Both the position numbers and the translations under genes were made by a program. Under the pieces are notes generated by a model that saw nothing but the letters and a program-made list of their open reading frames with translations, was not told the DNA's origin and did no database searches. 21,952 nt of DNA from Chara braunii (lineage: Eukaryota > Streptophyta > Charophyceae > Charales > Characeae): positions 945,725 to 967,676 of the forward strand of contig BFEA01000463.1 of the NCBI GenBank assembly GCA_003427395.1. Direction: 5' to 3'. This document shows, piece by piece, positions 8,167 to 17,859 of the stretch (position 1 is the first letter of the stretch; each line of letters opens with the position of its first letter).

Positions 8167-8292
8167 GGTATGCAGACCTCAGGCATATGGTTGAATGGTA
8201 CACCCATCAAGTGACATCAAGTGTTGATAAACAGACGGGCGTTCTACTCTTGCCGTGTAAAAGAACTTTGAATTATGATGTAGTTGCACTAC

Positions 8293-8410
8293 TGGTCATC
8301 TGACAAGTTTGGCGAGTCGGTGAACTCTGAAATTCAAAACTGAGATGTACTTGTACTACAGGACCTACTGGATCGATGGTCATCTGCCAAGTTTGGCAAA
8401 TAGGTGCATG
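8293..8410. repeat. Two-copy direct repeat, 84-bp spacing
   Basis: TGGTCATCTGMCAAGTTTGG occurs at 8293 and 8377, with flanking similarity on the right (GCRARTMGGTG). Confidence 0.55.
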
Positions 8411-8526
8411 GTTTCACTTGCTCGCCAAACCAGCTTGTCAGGACAAGTGTCAGAACTTTTGCCAGGTTTTTCTTTTGATCCACAAACACAGCGTTAGGTT
8501 ATATCTCTGCTTTTTTTTTTTTTTTT

Positions 8527-8821
8527 AACAAAAACGGCCCCGTCGGTGTTAGTGCTGCTGATAGGAGCAGACACCACTAACACCTAGAGGGAGGCTCCAT
8601 CTATTGGTGGGGAGCATCACCTGCAGGAAAACGGGTCCAGCGTCCCTTAAAACAGAAATTGAGAATGTCTGAGAACAGTGATTGTGAGGCCTGCCAGCAT
8701 TGATTGCCCTGTCTCCAGGGGATTTACTGAGCAGGTGTGTGTACATCATAGTGGTGTAGCCCTTGTTTCCCGTATCTCTTCACCCCCGGGGGGGTGCCAG
8801 ATGTCCCATTTAGCTCTGATA
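8527..8821 (-). other. LINE-1 3' UTR with terminal stem-loop
   Basis: The UTR follows the stop at 8822-8824. In minus-strand order it has a unique part, then GGGACGCTGGACCCG (8645 downwards), a CTCCCCACCAATAGATGGAG block (8597-8616), and a terminal hairpin. The hairpin pairs GGTGTTAGTG (8545-8554) perfectly with CACTAACACC (8575-8584). Inside it, CTGCT (8555-8559) pairs with AGCAG (8566-8570), leaving a 4-nt bulge (8571-8574) and a 6-nt loop (8560-8565). The final GTTTTTGTTA runs into poly(A). The GGGACGC module recurs in at least six other places in this window. Confidence 0.75.
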
Positions 8822-11800
8822 CTACTTCAGGAAGGCATAACAAGCAGCTACCCAGTCTGGAGGAAAGGGGAGGAAGGGAGGGATCTGTTCACCCGGAGCC
8901 CGGGGCCGAATATTGCTGTTATTCGCTAATTCCTCCCTGCTCCAACTAGCCCCTGTGGGTTCCAACCCCCTTCGTCTCATCAAGATGTCCTTCATCCCAG
9001 ACCACACCCAGCTCCCTACTAAGTCCAAACCATACCACGTGTTGTCCACTAAGCAGTTGGGCTGGAGGGGGGAGAAATCAGGGAAATGTTCCAGGGGTTT
9101 GAGAGGGATTGCTGGGTCCACTTTGGTCCAGTCGTTGAAGCGTAGATGATAGTCTNTTGTGACGCCCGCCTCTTGTTGGACCCCCCTTGGTGTTATGGTT
9201 TCTGAGGGATCTCCCTTCCATTCCACCTTCCCTATCCTCCCTCCATGGACACCCCCAAGCCAGTTTGAGTTGAAGTTCTGGATTTGCTTTTTAATGTCAC
9301 TCGCTTCTGTGAGAGGTTGGATTCGTGCCTTGAGCGCATTCCATTTAGCGGTTATTTCCGTCTGTATCTGTTGTTGAATGCTCTCAGTGAACTCTGGACC
9401 TTCCAGCCGCGCCCCCTCCATTTCGAAGGAGCGTCGGCGCCAGAGTGCCCAGAGAATCGCCCGCCGCCCCAGCCTCAGCATGTTGTCGGTGAAGTCGCCC
9501 GTTTGCTCAGTCAGACTCTTGGGCCAGGTTTCGCATAGTAAGGCCTTCCAATCCCACGGCCATTCGACGTTTGTCTCAAGTTGATCCCACACTCTGTCCC
9601 ACCATCTTCATAGCCAGAGCGCTCCGAGGCATTGGAGAAAAATATGCTCGATTGTTTATGGCTTTTTCCGAGGCGGGAAGGCGTTTGTGCAAAGTTTGCA
9701 CCATGGGAGGGCACGCCCTTGTTGTTCTAGGGTCGTTCTATCTATGAGCCAGTTATTTGTTGGAAGACAGCGGTGCTCGATCTGCCATTGGAGCGAGGAC
9801 CATTTTGCTGGCTTCCCCTTAACAATTCGGAACCATCAGATGGGCCTAAGCTCCTGGTTGCTGATATTGAGATGGTTTCCCCAATGCTCTTTCACCTGAT
9901 CGCGCAGAGCGCCCTTTGGTCTTAAGAGCCTGTAGGTGGATTTGACGGATAGAGCATATAAGGACTTTGTGAACTTCTTAGCTTGCCTACCTTGGGTTGA
10001 CCACGTCCATTCACCGGGGTCTAGGGCCAAGCGGTACAGGGGGGTATCGGGGTCGTAGGCTATCCATTGGCCATCCTCCCGGAGTACACGGATTCTATAA
10101 AGTTCCTCCGTTTGGCATATCAGGCTAGCGATGGTGGGCTCATTTTGGATAGCGTTACCATGTCCCACCCTGAAGAGCTGCAGCTCCACGTTTCCATTCT
10201 CGGGGCATGTGACCACCCTACCCACGTGGCCTTGCCGGTCTCCAATCGCAACCCAGTCCAGTTCCTGCAGGGAGGGCCCCTTGCGAAGGATGTTCCACCA
10301 GGCCAAGGGGATCCGTTCAATCAGTTTCTCCAGGGCATCTTGCGGCCAGTGGCAGTAGCGCAGTCTCTGTCGGAGCTGGTCGGGTTGAATCCAATCTTTC
10401 CTATCCATATCCCAAATGTCCTTTACCCTTATGATCCCATTCTTGAGCCAGCTTTGCCAGGGTGTATCGGTGCTCAAGAGCATACGGCCAGACGGGTCCA
10501 CCACCCGCCTGTTCCCGAATAGGGGTTGGCGCGCCACCTCCTCCCACCTTTCTGGGTCGATTTTGTCCGGGGGGGGTAAACTCCTCCATGTCCTGAGGAG
10601 GTCGGGCCAGAAGGGGTCGCACCGTAGGTCTGCTCTGGCTGCTTGTCTGGGGCAGTCCGGGGAGGGGACCCTGTGTTGCACCCGAGTTCGAGGGATGGGC
10701 CATTCTCGGTTTTCCAGCCACATCAGCGGGTCAGTCCCCTCAGGTACGTGCGGTGCTAAACGTGAGATCTGTTCCAGCGCAAGCCCTCTCCAAGGGACCA
10801 CGGGATCAAAAAGGAGGCGTTTGAGCCATTGCAGGGCGAGAGCTTTGGTTTGCAATGGGGGGTCGATAATCCCCAAGCCTCCCCGAGCTTTGGGCTGTGT
10901 AATAGAGTGCCATGCGACCCGATTTAAGATGTTTGGTCGTTCGTGGTCTCCACGCCACAGGAATGCCGCTAGCTGGCGCCGCAACGGTTGCAGGGCGTTC
11001 TTGTCCAAGGCCTAGATGGCGGATTTGTACCGCATGGAGGCCAGAACGACATTGTTGATGATGAGGGCTCGGCCGAACAATGAGGTGTGTTTGTCCCTCT
11101 AGCGGCCCATTTTGGCCAAGGGGGGTGAGGAGATTCACTCGTTATTGATTGGTGGTCTGCCTTCTGCTGTCATGGAGACGCCCACGACCCTGATGGGAGC
11201 TTCCTTGGGGAGCCAGTTAATTCTAGGGTGTTCTGGGGGTCTTACGCCTTGGTGCTAAATCCACCACCCCAGGGTTTTATTTCCCCAGTTCACTTTCATG
11301 TCTGACAAAGCGCTGAAGCGGTCCATCATGTGTTGCACCTCCTCCATTGATTCGGTAGAGGCATCTACCATGAGTGTCAGGTCATCACTGAATAGGGAGC
11401 ACACATGGATTGCTTCTTTTCGTATTGCCGCTACCTGGATCCTTCTGAGGTCTTTGTGGGACCTTAGGTTGGCGGCCAACGCTTCCATGACGATAACGAA
11501 CAGGTAGGGTGCTATAGGGTCGCCTTGTCGCACTGACCTTTGGAGATGGATAGGGGGTGCCAGATTACCATTTATCATTACCCTGGTAGTCGCACCCCTG
11601 TGGAGAATCCGGATCCAACGTCGGAAGTTTTCCCCGAAATTGAGTTTATGCAGGCATTTATCCAGGAAGAACCAGTCCACGTGGTCATATGCCTTCTCAA
11701 AGTCAATAAAGATGATCGCTGCGTTATTTTTAGATTGCCTTGCAAGTTTAATCACCTCGTTGACCAGGAGGATGTTATCCTGGATGTTTCTGCCTTGGAT

Positions 11801-12671
11801 AAAGCCAGTTTGATAATGGTCTAGGTGGATGATGTCCCTCATTGTTGGTGTCATGCGGTTGGTGAGTGCCTTGGCCAGTAGCTTGTAGACCACGGTGAGG
11901 AGGATGATAGGCCTATAGTTCCTAATATTGGTCTTTGCCCCTTTTTTTGTAGAGGAGCGTCAGCACTCCCTGCCCCACTATTTCGCCTATCTGGTCGGTA
12001 TCCCAAACCGCGTGATAGTAGTCCATGAGGTCCTAAGAGAGGGCGGTCCACATGGCGTCCCAGAACTCTTTTGGCAGACCATTGAGGACCGGGGTCTTTT
12101 CCTCATCCATTTGCTGGAGTACCTCTCATATCTCCTCCTTCGTCAAGGGGGCGTCAAGGGCCTCCTTTTGCCTGTCTGTAAGGGTCTTCGTTAGAGGGTG
12201 CAAAAACGCATCGATTTCTTTCGCGCGTTTCTCTCTGTCTTGGTTCTGGCATTCCGAGGTGAACAGTTCTTGGTAGAAATCTCTTGCTATTTTTGTACAT
12301 GCGGCGGCGGAGGTATGGAGGGGTCCCGAGTGAACTTTCAGGTCCTCCAGGACTTCGATGATCGATCGTCCCGCTCTGGCCTTGGCCATCGCGAAGAACC
12401 TTGTGTCCATCGCGCCCTCCGTATTGAACTTGAAGAGTTTGCCCCGTATTCTGGCGCCCTGCCACCTATGTTCCATACAACCCATGAGTTGACCTTCTAA
12501 GGTAAGGATCGCTTCAGCTAGCTCATGTTGCTGTTTCGGATTTTGGAAATCGTCTTCTTGATTTTGCAATTGTCGTAGTTGATGCTGAAGTTGTAGTTCC
12601 TCCGCATGGCGGCGTTGCGTTTGCAATTTGCCTGTGATTGCGGTGATGACATTGTAGAGTTTGTGCAACCC
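8822..12671 (-). pseudogene. LINE-1 ORF2 remnant (reverse transcriptase, zf-RVT)
   Basis: Remnant of a LINE ORF2 polyprotein, which normally nicks target DNA and copies its own RNA there. Order on the minus strand: linker with coiled-coil-like Gln/Glu-rich start (12668-12126); RT (about 11940-11255) with motif A DFEKAYD at 11684-11704, RSVRQGDP, and motif C as FSDD at 11381-11392; connection region (about 11250-9850) with an FLWRGD motif; zinc-binding zf-RVT with CKLC (9689-9700) and HIFLQC (9629-9646); and a C-terminal region open for 256 codons to the stop at 8822-8824. In-frame stops lie at 12126, 12033, 11255, 11135, 11099, 11012, 9836, 9656 and 9608. One extra base in an A7 run (11942-11948) shifts the frame. 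The endonuclease domain is missing. Confidence 0.85.
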
Positions 12672-12804
12672 CTTTTTCTTTTAATAACAAAAACACCTCC
12701 TGTCACAGTTAGGTGTGATGATAAGAGCATACACACCTAGCTGCGTTCCTTTCCATTCAATTTGGTGGGAAGCAGTACCAACTGAAAACCAGGTCCAGTG
12801 TCCC
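12672..12804 (-). mobile_element. Second LINE-type 3' tail abutting LINE-1's 5' break
   Basis: On the minus strand it starts GGGACACTGGACCTGG and keeps a TGCTTCCCACCAA block. It then forms a stem-loop at 12706-12743: CAG/CTG, a T-G wobble, TAGGTGTG/CACACCTA and ATG/CAT, with loop CTCTTAT. It ends GTTTTTGTTATTAAAAG plus an A-rich stretch, the same ending as LINE-1's own 3' end. The A-rich end runs straight into the LINE-1 coding remnant at about 12671. Confidence 0.7.
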
Positions 12805-14272
12805 ACGGAACGTAACTCAGGATATGAACAATCATACAAAAATATGCAGGACAGAATAGTGTGATACGCCCGCCTCACGCCCTGTGCAGCGTCTCCTACG
12901 GTCCTACCCATGGGTATGCCAATCAGGGTGATTGGGGCATGGCCGAGGATTTTGGACGGGGGATTTAACCGTCGGGGTTCTCACCTGACTTTAAGGACTT
13001 TTACCAAGTTTTTTCGGAAAGGCCGCCTATCAGACCAGATAATATCAAAATGTTAGAAAGACAGGGATTTTACCAGAATTTGCTTAAGCTCACAGGGACG
13101 TTTCCGCAAAAAGAAACAGAAACCGATAAACAAATGAGCAAAGACCCTATAGTATGCTATATACATGCCATCGCTTTAGCAGGGTCAAGGGAGGAGGGTG
13201 CTTCGCCAATGATGGGGACGAAGTCAATTGCGACTATAGGAAAAATCAGATGCCTCACTATTGGAAGGCAGGGAGCACGGGGGCACCCAGGTTCGGAAGT
13301 TCACCAGCACCAACTTCCGCCAGCATTACGGGAGATGACGGACCCATCGTACCCCAGCACCAACTTCCACCAGGTTCACGAGTTTCCGAGGTTGTACCAA
13401 CTCCAGTTAAATTGAGTCGCCACGCGGCATGCACAGTGGACCAGAGGAGTACTATGAGATCCAAATAAGGCAAAATCAGCTGGGGAGAAGCAAATCATTC
13501 AATCCACACATACCCCTCCCAACCCATGTGGCACACATTCAAGGGGTTGCAGAGTTGAACCCTATCTGTCCGCAATAGCGTCCTTCGCACATCTGTGTCG
13601 CAGTAGAGTCCGTCCTTGTCTCCCCTACTTACACTCAGATGAGCGAACCACGAATCCATACAATCCCCACTTAATCTCGACAACCACAATACCAGAACTT
13701 GACACACAGTATCGACGGAACAAAAGGTGATTACCACTTTGCACCAATGATAAGGCATTAGGCCAGTAGAGTGATTACAACAGCTGTCATGTGGCGCTCA
13801 CACGAAAGGTGCATGAGATGGAAAGAGAAGGTGGGGGATGCGATATTCACTCGAGCACACGACACAGAGATAACCTAATTAATTGGGGCTAAAAGGTGTC
13901 AGCACACTCATACATCCACGTAGACGGTTGAGACCAATCCGATTAATGAGGGTGAAAACAGTCCATGCATGACCAGAACAATAGCGCATTCACACCACAC
14001 ACCCAAAGACTTTTTTACAGCAAACCAACATGCAACCATTCCACACTCACAACCAAGGCCATTCATACGACTTAGTCGCACACTTTGTCTCCACCAGACA
14101 GTCTTAAGCACACACGAGCATTTGGACAGAGCAGCGATGGAGAAGAAGCAAAATTCTCACGCAAATTTGGATTAAACCACCAGTACTTGGCCCAGCTATG
14201 GAAGCCAACCCGCAGGCAACCGGTAAGCCGAGCCTGCTGAGCCTGGGGGTACCAGTAGCTGGGCGGGCCAAA

Positions 14273-14274
<2 letters not shown>
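12805..14274. other. Unassigned intergenic sequence
   Basis: About 1.5 kb without a recognised gene or transposon. A short direct repeat, CCAGCACCAACTTCCRCCAG, occurs at about 13304 and 13354. A 121-codon plus-strand frame at 13050-13415 and overlapping frames have no family motif. AT-rich and C/A-rich parts alternate. Confidence 0.35.
13050..13415 (+). CDS. Unrecognised 121-codon open frame
   Basis: Starts at an ATG and has an early charged stretch (Lys/Glu/Thr). The C-terminal third is shaped by the CCAGCACCAACTTCC direct repeat. I recognise no domain. It may be chance or a fragment of a decayed element. Confidence 0.15.
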   Translation: MLERQGFYQNLLKLTGTFPQKETETDKQMSKDPIVCYIHAIALAGSREEGASPMMGTKSIATIGKIRCLTIGRQGARGHPGSEVHQHQLPPALREMTDPSYPSTNFHQVHEFPRLYQLQLN

Positions 14275-14306
<32 letters not shown>

Positions 14307-14366
14307 AACAAGGCTCCAATCTATTCGTTGGGAGCAGCATATGCTTGGAACCAGGCCCTGCGTCCC
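14275..14366 (-). mobile_element. Retroposon 3' module lacking the hairpin
   Basis: A T run at 14275-14305 (poly(A) on the minus strand) is followed by 61 bases. On the minus strand they read GGGACGCAGGGCCTGG, then a TGCTCCCAACGAATAGATTGG block, then CCTTGTTC directly into poly(A). The fixed GGGACGC edge is present, but the terminal stem-loop seen in other copies is absent. It is therefore a deletion derivative or a distinct subfamily. Confidence 0.6.
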
Positions 14367-15047
14367 ATATGGAATTCACATAGAATTTGAAAATTTTAAG
14401 ATACCGGAACCATTACTTGGCAGTGGCTAAGAAAAATTGGAGCTACTTAGGAAATTACTACAACAACCTTCAAAAATAGGCAAAGTTTCTGAAAGTTTCA
14501 GAGAAAGACTCAGAACCCCCTCATCAATCCTCCTTACCTCACTCCGGTAAGACTTACTGCAGCAGAGCCACCATCTCTGCTGCTGTTGTAGCCTATTTCC
14601 ATCCTACGAGCTAGTAGCCCTTTCACTAGTAGGATGCTAGATATCCCACTCACCTCTTTTTGAGAAAAAATTAAGAAGATCTTCCCCTGCCAGCAGTGAT
14701 TGCCCCAGAACCAGGGGATTAACTAAGCAGGGACACCCTTGAGAATAAATCTTTTTTTTTTATAGAAGAGCATTCAGATCGAGAAATACCTGCCTTAGAG
14801 CCTTTCAGTAGCCCAACCCTAACTGCGTCATCCCTATATCCCGATACTTAGTCTCTACTAGGCCTCACGCCCCCAACTGCTAGGTTACAAAGTGGCACGA
14901 CCCACCCCAAACGACTCCCACCTGCTAGGCTACAGGCCAAAACGACCCGCCCCGGCTTCGACCAGCGTCAACTAAGTACCAGCTTACCAAAGGACACTAG
15001 AATTCCTTCCACCCTCGACGACTCCGCAGATCTCTCTACCAGGTCTC
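14367..15047. repeat. C/A-rich unassigned DNA with decayed duplications
   Basis: The segment 14533-14607 (CTCCGGTAAGACTTACTGC...) is repeated at about 15260-15330 (CTCCGGCAAGTCTTACTGC...), 720-730 bp away. 14688-14733 (CTGCCAGCAGTGATTGCCC, then CCAGGGGATTAACTAAGCAGG) matches the LINE-1 3' UTR at about 8690-8735, so a fragment of that UTR family lies here in the same orientation. A T run lies at 14752-14761. No gene is recognised. Confidence 0.5.
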
Positions 15048-15857
15048 TTGCCCTTGTTCAACTCGAGTTACAGAGCAGCGCGACCATGCCCCAACACCGA
15101 CCAGCATCGTTCTGGCCTCGTCCATTCGCAAGCCCACGGGGACCCAAGACTACAGCAAATACCAGACAAGCCACCAATCAACACCATAACTGTAGTTCCG
15201 ATCACTCAGCTCCTTCGGGCACTGGTTGCAGATGTCCCACATAAAATCTCTCACAACCCTACTCCGGCAAGTCTTACTGCGATGAAGCCACCATCTTTAC
15301 CGCTGTTGTACCCTATTTCCACCATGCAGGTTAGCCCCATGGACGCAGGGCGCATTATCCTCCACCATCTCAACCAAGGCCCCCAGCCACCAGCGCCAGC
15401 TTATAAAGAATTTTTGATTCAAAATTCAATCTCGTTCAAGAACATATTGAGAAATCAAAAGGCTATGAAAAACAGAGAGACGAAAATCAGAAATAGAGTG
15501 ACCAACAATCCAACTCAGACCCTCGCTACAGACGAGAAACCGCCCCTCAGGCTTCCAGTCCTCGTACTAGAAATTGCCAGTTCTCACACCCCCCTTGCTA
15601 GGGTTACAGGGCAACACAAACTGCCCCAGCACCGAACTAGCTGTTTTCTGACGGATAGGAAGTATCTTCCTCCCTCGACAACTTCCTTAGTTGCAAACCC
15701 CCTACCGGGTTACAGGGTCACCAACCCGACATCAACTATGTTGAAAGAGGTGGTTATGCCTTCCACCCTCGGCATAACTCCAATGGCCTCAAGCTCCTCT
15801 TGGTCACAGAGCAATTGCTCCAGCACCGGTCAATGTCACCCCACCCTGCCCTTCTAG
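15048..15857 (+). CDS. Unrecognised 269-codon open frame in repeat-like DNA
   Basis: The predicted protein is rich in Pro, Ser, Thr and Asn with no recognised domain. It contains traces of a degenerate motif also seen just upstream (GGTTACAGRGC.. then CCCCAGCACCGAC). The region is strongly depleted in G on the plus strand, which lowers the chance of TAG and TGA stops and can create long frames by itself. I treat it as probably non-coding. An antisense shadow of a decayed element is also possible. Confidence 0.15.
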   Translation: MPLFNSSYRAARPCPNTDQHRSGLVHSQAHGDPRLQQIPDKPPINTITVVPITQLLRALVADVPHKISHNPTPASLTAMKPPSLPLLYPISTMQVSPMDAGRIILHHLNQGPQPPAPAYKEFLIQNSISFKNILRNQKAMKNRETKIRNRVTNNPTQTLATDEKPPLRLPVLVLEIASSHTPLARVTGQHKLPQHRTSCFLTDRKYLPPSTTSLVANPLPGYRVTNPTSTMLKEVVMPSTLGITPMASSSSWSQSNCSSTGQCHPTLPF

Positions 15858-17121
15858 TAGACTTACCACCCTGGGCAACCCTTCCTCTGCTGCACGAGCC
15901 CACCCAAATTCTCACCAAACCGTGCTTCCGACTTTCACCTTCCCATTTATTTATTGTTTAAATTTCTAGTTGGAACCTCAAAATTCAAAAAATCAGGAGA
16001 CTCAGATAACGTGCACGAATCATAGTCATATAAGGCAATCAACCCTTTTATTCCCACAAGAAGAGAGGACGGGAGGGAACTACTTCTCTCCCCATGAAGA
16101 TTCCTGCACCTATTCACGTCACTGTTGGATGTAAAGGGTTCACAAGAAACTGAGCGTCTTACTCCTCCCCCCCAAAAAACAACCTGTTGCCCTTTCACTG
16201 CCTCCACTGTAAGGTGCCCCCTCACCTCCCAGCCCCACTTCAGAACAGCCCCCTAAATCACTCATGCTCCCTCAGCAACATACAATATCCCCTAGAGTAT
16301 GCCCCTGCAGAGCCGCAGATCACCCTTCCCTCATGTCCCACCCCCTCCAAGTGAAACACCTCTCAACCTCTCACCTTGCTGAAGTCAGCATCGACCCCTT
16401 GTCCTCTCTCCCAACCATCGTAGCTGATCCGACCTAAATCAGCCTAGCCCAAAAGAGGACGAACCCACATACCGCCCTTTAGGGCCTACCCTCTCAAGGG
16501 TCACACCTCCCACCTTGCATAACTATCACAAGGAGGGGCTCAAACCCTGAAGAAGATAATTCAATCAGCACCTATGAGCCCAAACCGCACAGCATCACAG
16601 CCCGATACTCAATTGTGACCTATTTTTTGAAATCCCTCAAACAGATGAAATCAAATATCGAATTCAAGGAATGAGAGCCTAAACTTGAGCATACTAATAT
16701 AGGGGAATACATCGGATTTAGAATTGGATCAGAGTTGAATAAACGTAAGACATCGATCCCACTTTGGGAAAACCTTTTGTAAATCAAACATAGTAATCTT
16801 TAATTGGAATCAGAGTGAATCTCTGATTTACGAATTACAGATTAGGAATCTTGCACAAAAAATACGAATTTCAGATTAGAAATCTTACTCAGAAAAAAAT
16901 TTCCAAACCGACCAACTGCAGCCAAAAAGGACATAAGATCACATGAATCATTGAGAGAAAATCGAAGTTTGGTTAAAATTTTGTCCAACAAAAAATCAGG
17001 TAGATCGTGTTTTAAAGACGAAGAATTCAAAGTCTAAAAAACTACGGAATCAATATAGTGCTCACAAGCATGATTGAGAGATTGCCAGGGTGAAAACTTT
17101 TGGAATTAAAAATATGAAAGA
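15858..17121. other. C/A-rich then AT-rich unassigned DNA
   Basis: No gene, tandem repeat or retroposon boundary is recognised. From about 16620 to 17110 the sequence becomes AT-rich. It has a faint internal repetition around 16815-16885 (GAATYTCWGATTTACGAATT / GAATTTCAGATTAGAAATCT). Confidence 0.35.
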
Positions 17122-17529
17122 ATGTGTGGCCGCCAAGTAGATCACCTTATGCAAGTCCCAAACTACCCCGCTCACCTGTCGCTCAGCCGTTCCTCCACGA
17201 ACTGCCTCTCATGCACCCTATTACAGCGGCGTTTAATCCTACCCCCACACACGGTAACCCACCGCCCTAACCATCTACCCATCGATGCGCCATATACAAA
17301 GAAGATAGCAGTGTCGACCAAAACAAAACACACCTCGAGCAGGGAAAAAACAACGACACATCCATGGAACTACAACAAAAGAGGAACCCTATCCACTTTA
17401 CCATCATCCATAGGTGAGTCTCCAATCCTTTTCCTCCCCTTAACTCAGGCGATCCACCTTATCCAATTACCTTTGAGTAGCTGGGAAATATCTTCCATTA
17501 GTACAGAGCTCGGAGAACTAGCAGAATGA
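17122..17529 (+). CDS. Unrecognised 135-codon open frame
   Basis: A plus-strand frame in G-poor DNA with Ser/Thr/Leu/Pro-rich composition and no recognised motif. It is likely a by-product of the base skew. Confidence 0.12.
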   Translation: MCGRQVDHLMQVPNYPAHLSLSRSSTNCLSCTLLQRRLILPPHTVTHRPNHLPIDAPYTKKIAVSTKTKHTSSREKTTTHPWNYNKRGTLSTLPSSIGESPILFLPLTQAIHLIQLPLSSWEISSISTELGELAE

Positions 17530-17859
17530 GAGCACTAGCTTGCACTAATATAGTACACAGTGTAGAGTCTACCGAAAAGCCCCCTCCACCCCCTCTTCAA
17601 CCACCTTCTTTCACTCAAACCCTACCCACCACCTTCGGGAGAGAAGACACCAAGTCCCCCTCCACCCGCTAGTTACAATGGCATCAACTGTCATCTACAA
17701 CTACAAGACTAGTAGCACGAAGGCCTAAACGACCATCCTTAACCTAACAGGCGGATGGATGGTGTGACATAACCTCGTCGAGACTGTCAACGAGTCGTCA
17801 CAGGGGATTCAAGTCGACAACAGAACCGTCTGTCCTCCACCTGGAATAGCATCGTCGAA
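17530..17859. other. Unassigned sequence
   Basis: C/A-rich DNA continuing from upstream. Nothing recognised. Confidence 0.3.

Larger units (their letters stand above)
8512..12671 (-). mobile_element. LINE-1: 5'-truncated, decayed non-LTR retrotransposon
   Basis: A minus-strand LINE about 4.16 kb long. Its poly(A) tail is the T run at 8513-8526 and its 3' UTR is 8527-8821. The element starts abruptly at about 12671, inside the linker between endonuclease and RT. ORF1 and the apurinic endonuclease domain are therefore absent, as expected from incomplete target-primed reverse transcription. Directly upstream lies another LINE-type 3' tail (12672-12804). No convincing target-site duplication was found. 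The coding part carries nine in-frame stops and a frameshift, so it cannot move by itself. Confidence 0.85.

Noticed and set aside
10067-11015. Plus-strand frames of 150-199 codons
   Set aside because: Antisense shadows of the LINE-1 coding remnant.
8487-12730. GTTAGGT at 8489 and 12709 as a LINE-1 target-site duplication
   Set aside because: Only seven bases match, and the right copy lies inside the stem of the adjoining tail element, so it is probably chance.
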